64,000 nucleotides of DNA from Puffinus mauretanicus (lineage: Eukaryota; Chordata; Aves; Procellariiformes; Procellariidae): assembly GCA_023333565.1 (NCBI GenBank), contig JAJKFH010000801.1, positions 1,054,001 to 1,118,000 on the forward strand, read 5' to 3'. The notes under the pieces are model-generated. The model was not told the origin of the DNA. It saw only the letters and a list, made by a program, of their open reading frames with translations, and did not search any database. This document shows positions 60,740-64,000 of this stretch, piece by piece. Within the stretch, counting starts at the first letter, position 1, and every line of letters begins with the position of its first letter. Position numbers and translations under genes: made by a program.

Positions 60740-60920
60740 ATGTGGGCAACCTCCAGAAAATAAGTGTCTAATTACTGGTTAATCAAATATGGGAATTAAT
60801 GGGATCAAACAGTACATTAATGGAAAATATTCAAAATGTATATTGTTCCTTATCAGTTTGTTGATATTTGTAATAAATATTGTTTTGGCTGAAGAGCCAC
60901 TGAATGATCGGTATGATTGA
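60740..60920. other. AT-rich repeat-free tract, possible conserved non-coding element
   Basis: Unique-looking sequence with clustered TAATTA/ATTAATGG/AATAAATATTG-type motifs (GTCTAATTACTGGTTAATC at about 60,766-60,784). Composition only. Confidence 0.25.
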
Positions 60921-61052
60921 TGCTGTTTCATCTTATAAGTTCTGGTGCTGCAGGTTGTTACATATCTTTATAGGTTATCAAGTGAATGATAAACATGTCT
61001 GAACATCTGCTGTTGACTGTCTTAGGAACACTTTGAGAATATATAGGCTAAG

Positions 61053-61067
61053 TTTGCCCTCTACTGG
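61053..61067 (-). promoter_or_regulatory. CTCF-like core motif
   Basis: The minus-strand 15-mer CCAGTAGAGGGCAAA matches 13 of 15 positions of CCASYAGRKGGCRSY, including the central AGAGGGC. It is the best of three such sites noticed in the window, all in the same orientation. Confidence 0.3.
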
Positions 61068-64000
61068 ATTGCAAAATTACATCACTGACACTGACCAGCT
61101 AGAGAAATTTTGTTCTTGTTGTTCCCAAGGAAGTTTTCCATTACATGATATAACATATACACACTTCATCCTCAAGACTATATAATTTTTGGTGTCGTAT
61201 TTCCAGTCAGTCACCTTTGCTATGTGAACTGTTCCCTGAGTTATTTTGTTAAGAGTTGTCCTTTTAAAAAAGACTGTAGAGTGCTACTTTTGAATAGGGT
61301 GTTGTTTTTTTTTTCCTTTGGATGAAAAGTTTCTGCAGCGGGAATAATTCTGAACATCAGGCATAAACTAACAACTGATTGACAGCAGCCATATGCATGA
61401 ACAGATTTAATCCTTTCCCTCTGACAACTTGTTTCTAGCAAGGGCTGGGGTCTCCAGCAAGCTGTATTCACAGCCAGGGAATAGCCCCCGAGGGGCTGCA
61501 GCTCCTGCTCTTCCTCTGCCAGACAGGCTGCCTGCCACGTGTTTACTGAAGGCTTTTAGCGTGGATGCAGCCATTTGTAGTCAAGGCATGAAATCATGCT
61601 GCATTCTATTTCTAATCATGTAGTGGGATTTGGGGGCTCATTTGGTTTTTTGCTTTTAATAATAGTAACAAACATATACATCTGTGACAGACTGTATTTT
61701 GACGTCAGCTCTACAAGGGTGATCCCAGAGTTATGAGGTGATACCCATGAAAGCTAATTCTGCCTGTATTGAATCATAAGGTATATGAGGGCCAGATGCT
61801 CATCTAATGTAAATCAGTGTAAGTCCTCTGACCTGAACGGAGTTGTGTTGACTTGTGCTGGCTGAAGATTTGTCTCATTTTTCATGTCATTTCTCATTTG
61901 TTGTTTTCCTTTGTTGGATGGGCTTGTAATGAAGGTTTATTGTCCTCATCATGCCACTTCAAATTTCTGTCCTTGGTTACTATTTTTCGGTCTGCCAGGT
62001 TCTGTTTTACTACCAGAAATGCTATGTCAAACATATATTAGTTCCAAAAAGAAAATCAATGGCTGACTGGACAATGCTCAGTAGATTTTTGTTCTGACCC
62101 TGTGTCCAGATTTTATTGGTACTGAAAAAGCACTGTCCAGCACAGTGGGGCAATATTGTCACTATTTGTGGCAGTGCCAATAACATGTTATGGACAGCTG
62201 ATGACAATTTGTAGGGCTCCTTTTACAGCTGTCCTGTAGTCTTCCTTGGAGGCCCCAGCAGGAGTGTGAACTAGAAAACCATGCTGAGAGCTGTTGGGCT
62301 GACAAAGCTCAGGTATTTTTGCTATGAAGTTGTGTATCCACACCCTGGTGTGCTAGAAGGTTATGGTGAAAAGCCCTGAAACTAAAAAAGCTCTTTCCAG
62401 TAGCACTATAGTTTTCCAGAGCCAGCAGGTTGCTTTTTTGTCATGATAGTTTTATATATGGATAACCTGAAAGAGGTATGGAGGTTGAATATTATTGGAG
62501 CTGCCCACCAGTCAAGACTAAATTTGGAGATGAGGAGGAATCCAGCATATCTTAGAGCATCAGGTAATAGAAGGGGAGATATTTCTGGCTGGCTGATTTA
62601 TTTGTCTATTTATTTCACCATCAATTTTGGAGTTAAAGTAAGTCCCTGGGAAAATGGGGTAGGCAACAAATGATCAGTGGTGAAATGTGTATGATAAATA
62701 AATGTGCCCATGGCTCTACAGTTCATCTCAGGGGCAGCACCTCCAAAGCAGGCAGAGGAGAGTCAGCTGCTTGCGTTTGGGAAGAAATCTTTTTTAAAAA
62801 GAACAAAAAGGAAAAAAAGCTTTTGGATATTTGAATGCTGGGTAGGTGGAAAAGGAGGACCACAGGAACTACCTACGGTGTTGGTAGCTTGTCTCCAGAC
62901 TGGTCTCCTGCTGGAGCTCTCTGAATAGACCTGGACCTGACCCACCATTACACCTTGTTACTACCCCAGCCCTGCCCAGATGCTGTGGGATGGTGCCCTG
63001 TCAGTGACGGCTTGTGCTGTGTCACCCTCGGCTCCTGGCTCATTCTCCATTGTGGAACACCCTGCTTTTGCTGCTCCCTGGCACTCAGCCCGGTTGAAGT
63101 CAGTGGGCCATTTATAGATGTTTCAAGAACTGGCCCGTGTCTTGCCTGAAGCCATGGAGCAATATCAGAAGACATGAGAAGTCTTCATTGAATCACCTTT
63201 CTTTTGTGCTGCATCGATCCTCAGTAATTAATAAGATTTACAAACGTATGTCCATTACTTAATTGCTTCTGTATTCATAAAAATATCACAGCATTTTAGT
63301 TCCTTTTACATTTAGAGGCTAGAACTATGCAATCTGTGGGGCAACATGCAGATTTCCACTTTGTTACAATATAAACCTGGTAGATACAGACATGAAGGTC
63401 TTTGTTGTTTGCTCAGGCCTGAGAATTGACCACTGTAGACTACAGGCTATTTTAATAAAAACATATTTTTGATAGAGAAAATGGAGACAAGCAATGGAAA
63501 AGAATTTGGAAAATGAAAGAAAATCTTGAGGGTAGGATGATCATTTTCAAAAGACAGGCCATTTAAAAGGGTTTGGGAGTAGATGGGGAGAGAGAGAAGA
63601 GATGGGGACCTGGATCGAGAGCACGTTACACAGAAACGGTCAGGGGGTTGCGCAGCAATGCGTCCTCTCATACAGGACTTTTTCTGTAATGCGTATGAAA
63701 GGAGAAGAAACACCTCTGGCCATTTTACTTGTGCAGGAGCCTGGCTCTGATTTCAGTTCTCTAGGTATCGCAGAGCTAGCGTGTTAACTCAAGTGGTAGT
63801 CTTCCATTTTTATTTTTAAAAACAATAGCTATGGCATTAGAGTGAATCTGTGGGAGTTATAAAGGAAAGAAAATCATTTCTCTTACATTCCATCATCTCA
63901 GCTCACGTCTAATTTATTCACTTCATAGATGCATAAATTCACACAGAAGTCAGACTCAGCTGAAAACAGAGTAGATGGAGTATTTATTGCATAGGCAAGA

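Larger units (their letters stand above)
15880..64000 (+). other. DPP6: First intron of DPP6a isoform (inferred), continuing beyond the window
   Basis: From the donor to the window edge no sequence encoding the shared DPP6 second exon (the short juxtamembrane segment and transmembrane helix) was recognised in any frame. No second alternative first exon was recognised either. The interval is filled by repeats and unremarkable AT-rich sequence. DPP6 introns are known to be very long in vertebrates, so a first intron above 48 kb is expected. Stretches not listed separately hold nothing I can identify. Confidence 0.7.

Noticed and set aside
1..64000. CRISPR arrays, bacterial operons, phage genes or tRNA/rRNA genes
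   Set aside because: No spaced direct repeats, no dense coding and no cloverleaf or rRNA core were seen; all signals are those of a vertebrate nuclear genome.

Overview
The window is vertebrate nuclear DNA, almost certainly from a bird. The evidence is sparse coding content, AT-rich non-coding sequence with few CpGs outside one island, CR1-type LINEs with the typical avian 3' end (ATGATTCTATGA), and LTRs of an avian endogenous retrovirus class with TGTC...CACA ends. The long open frames are chance or GC-rich shadows, except those inside CR1 copies.

The one recognisable host gene element is a 60-base coding first exon at 15,820-15,879 (+). It lies in a CpG island of about 1 kb (roughly 15,290-16,290) and ends at a strong splice donor. 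Its peptide begins MNQTA and runs 20 residues to a phase-0 junction. I read it as the alternative first exon of DPP6 that makes the DPP6a N-terminus. DPP6 is a dipeptidyl-peptidase-like accessory subunit of Kv4 potassium channels, and the MNQTA-type N-terminus of DPP6a/DPP10a is known to speed Kv4 inactivation by a pore-blocking action. On this reading 1-15,290 is upstream flank (possibly intron of longer DPP6 isoforms), and 15,880-64,000 is intron. No shared second exon and no other DPP6 first exon was recognised.

The rest is layered repeats. Younger elements: a minus-strand CR1 3' end (6,394-6,959); a plus-strand CR1 with RT remnant (about 36,163-37,233); a solo LTR with a perfect 5-bp target duplication (29,941-30,538, flanks TAAGG); and a second LTR (59,146-59,737) joined to a polypurine tract and an internal retroviral remnant. 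Older fossils: an old CR1 (53,540-53,910), an L2/CR1-like LINE RT C-terminal remnant (about 47,225-47,450), a palindromic ancient repeat around 27,680-28,150, and several degenerate copies of one ancient amniote-type repeat. Microsatellites and short tandem duplications are scattered throughout. A few AT-rich, repeat-free tracts look like conserved non-coding elements by composition only.

No RNA gene, CRISPR array, operon or intact viral gene was found. The most biologically interesting item is the DPP6a-type exon and its CpG-island promoter.
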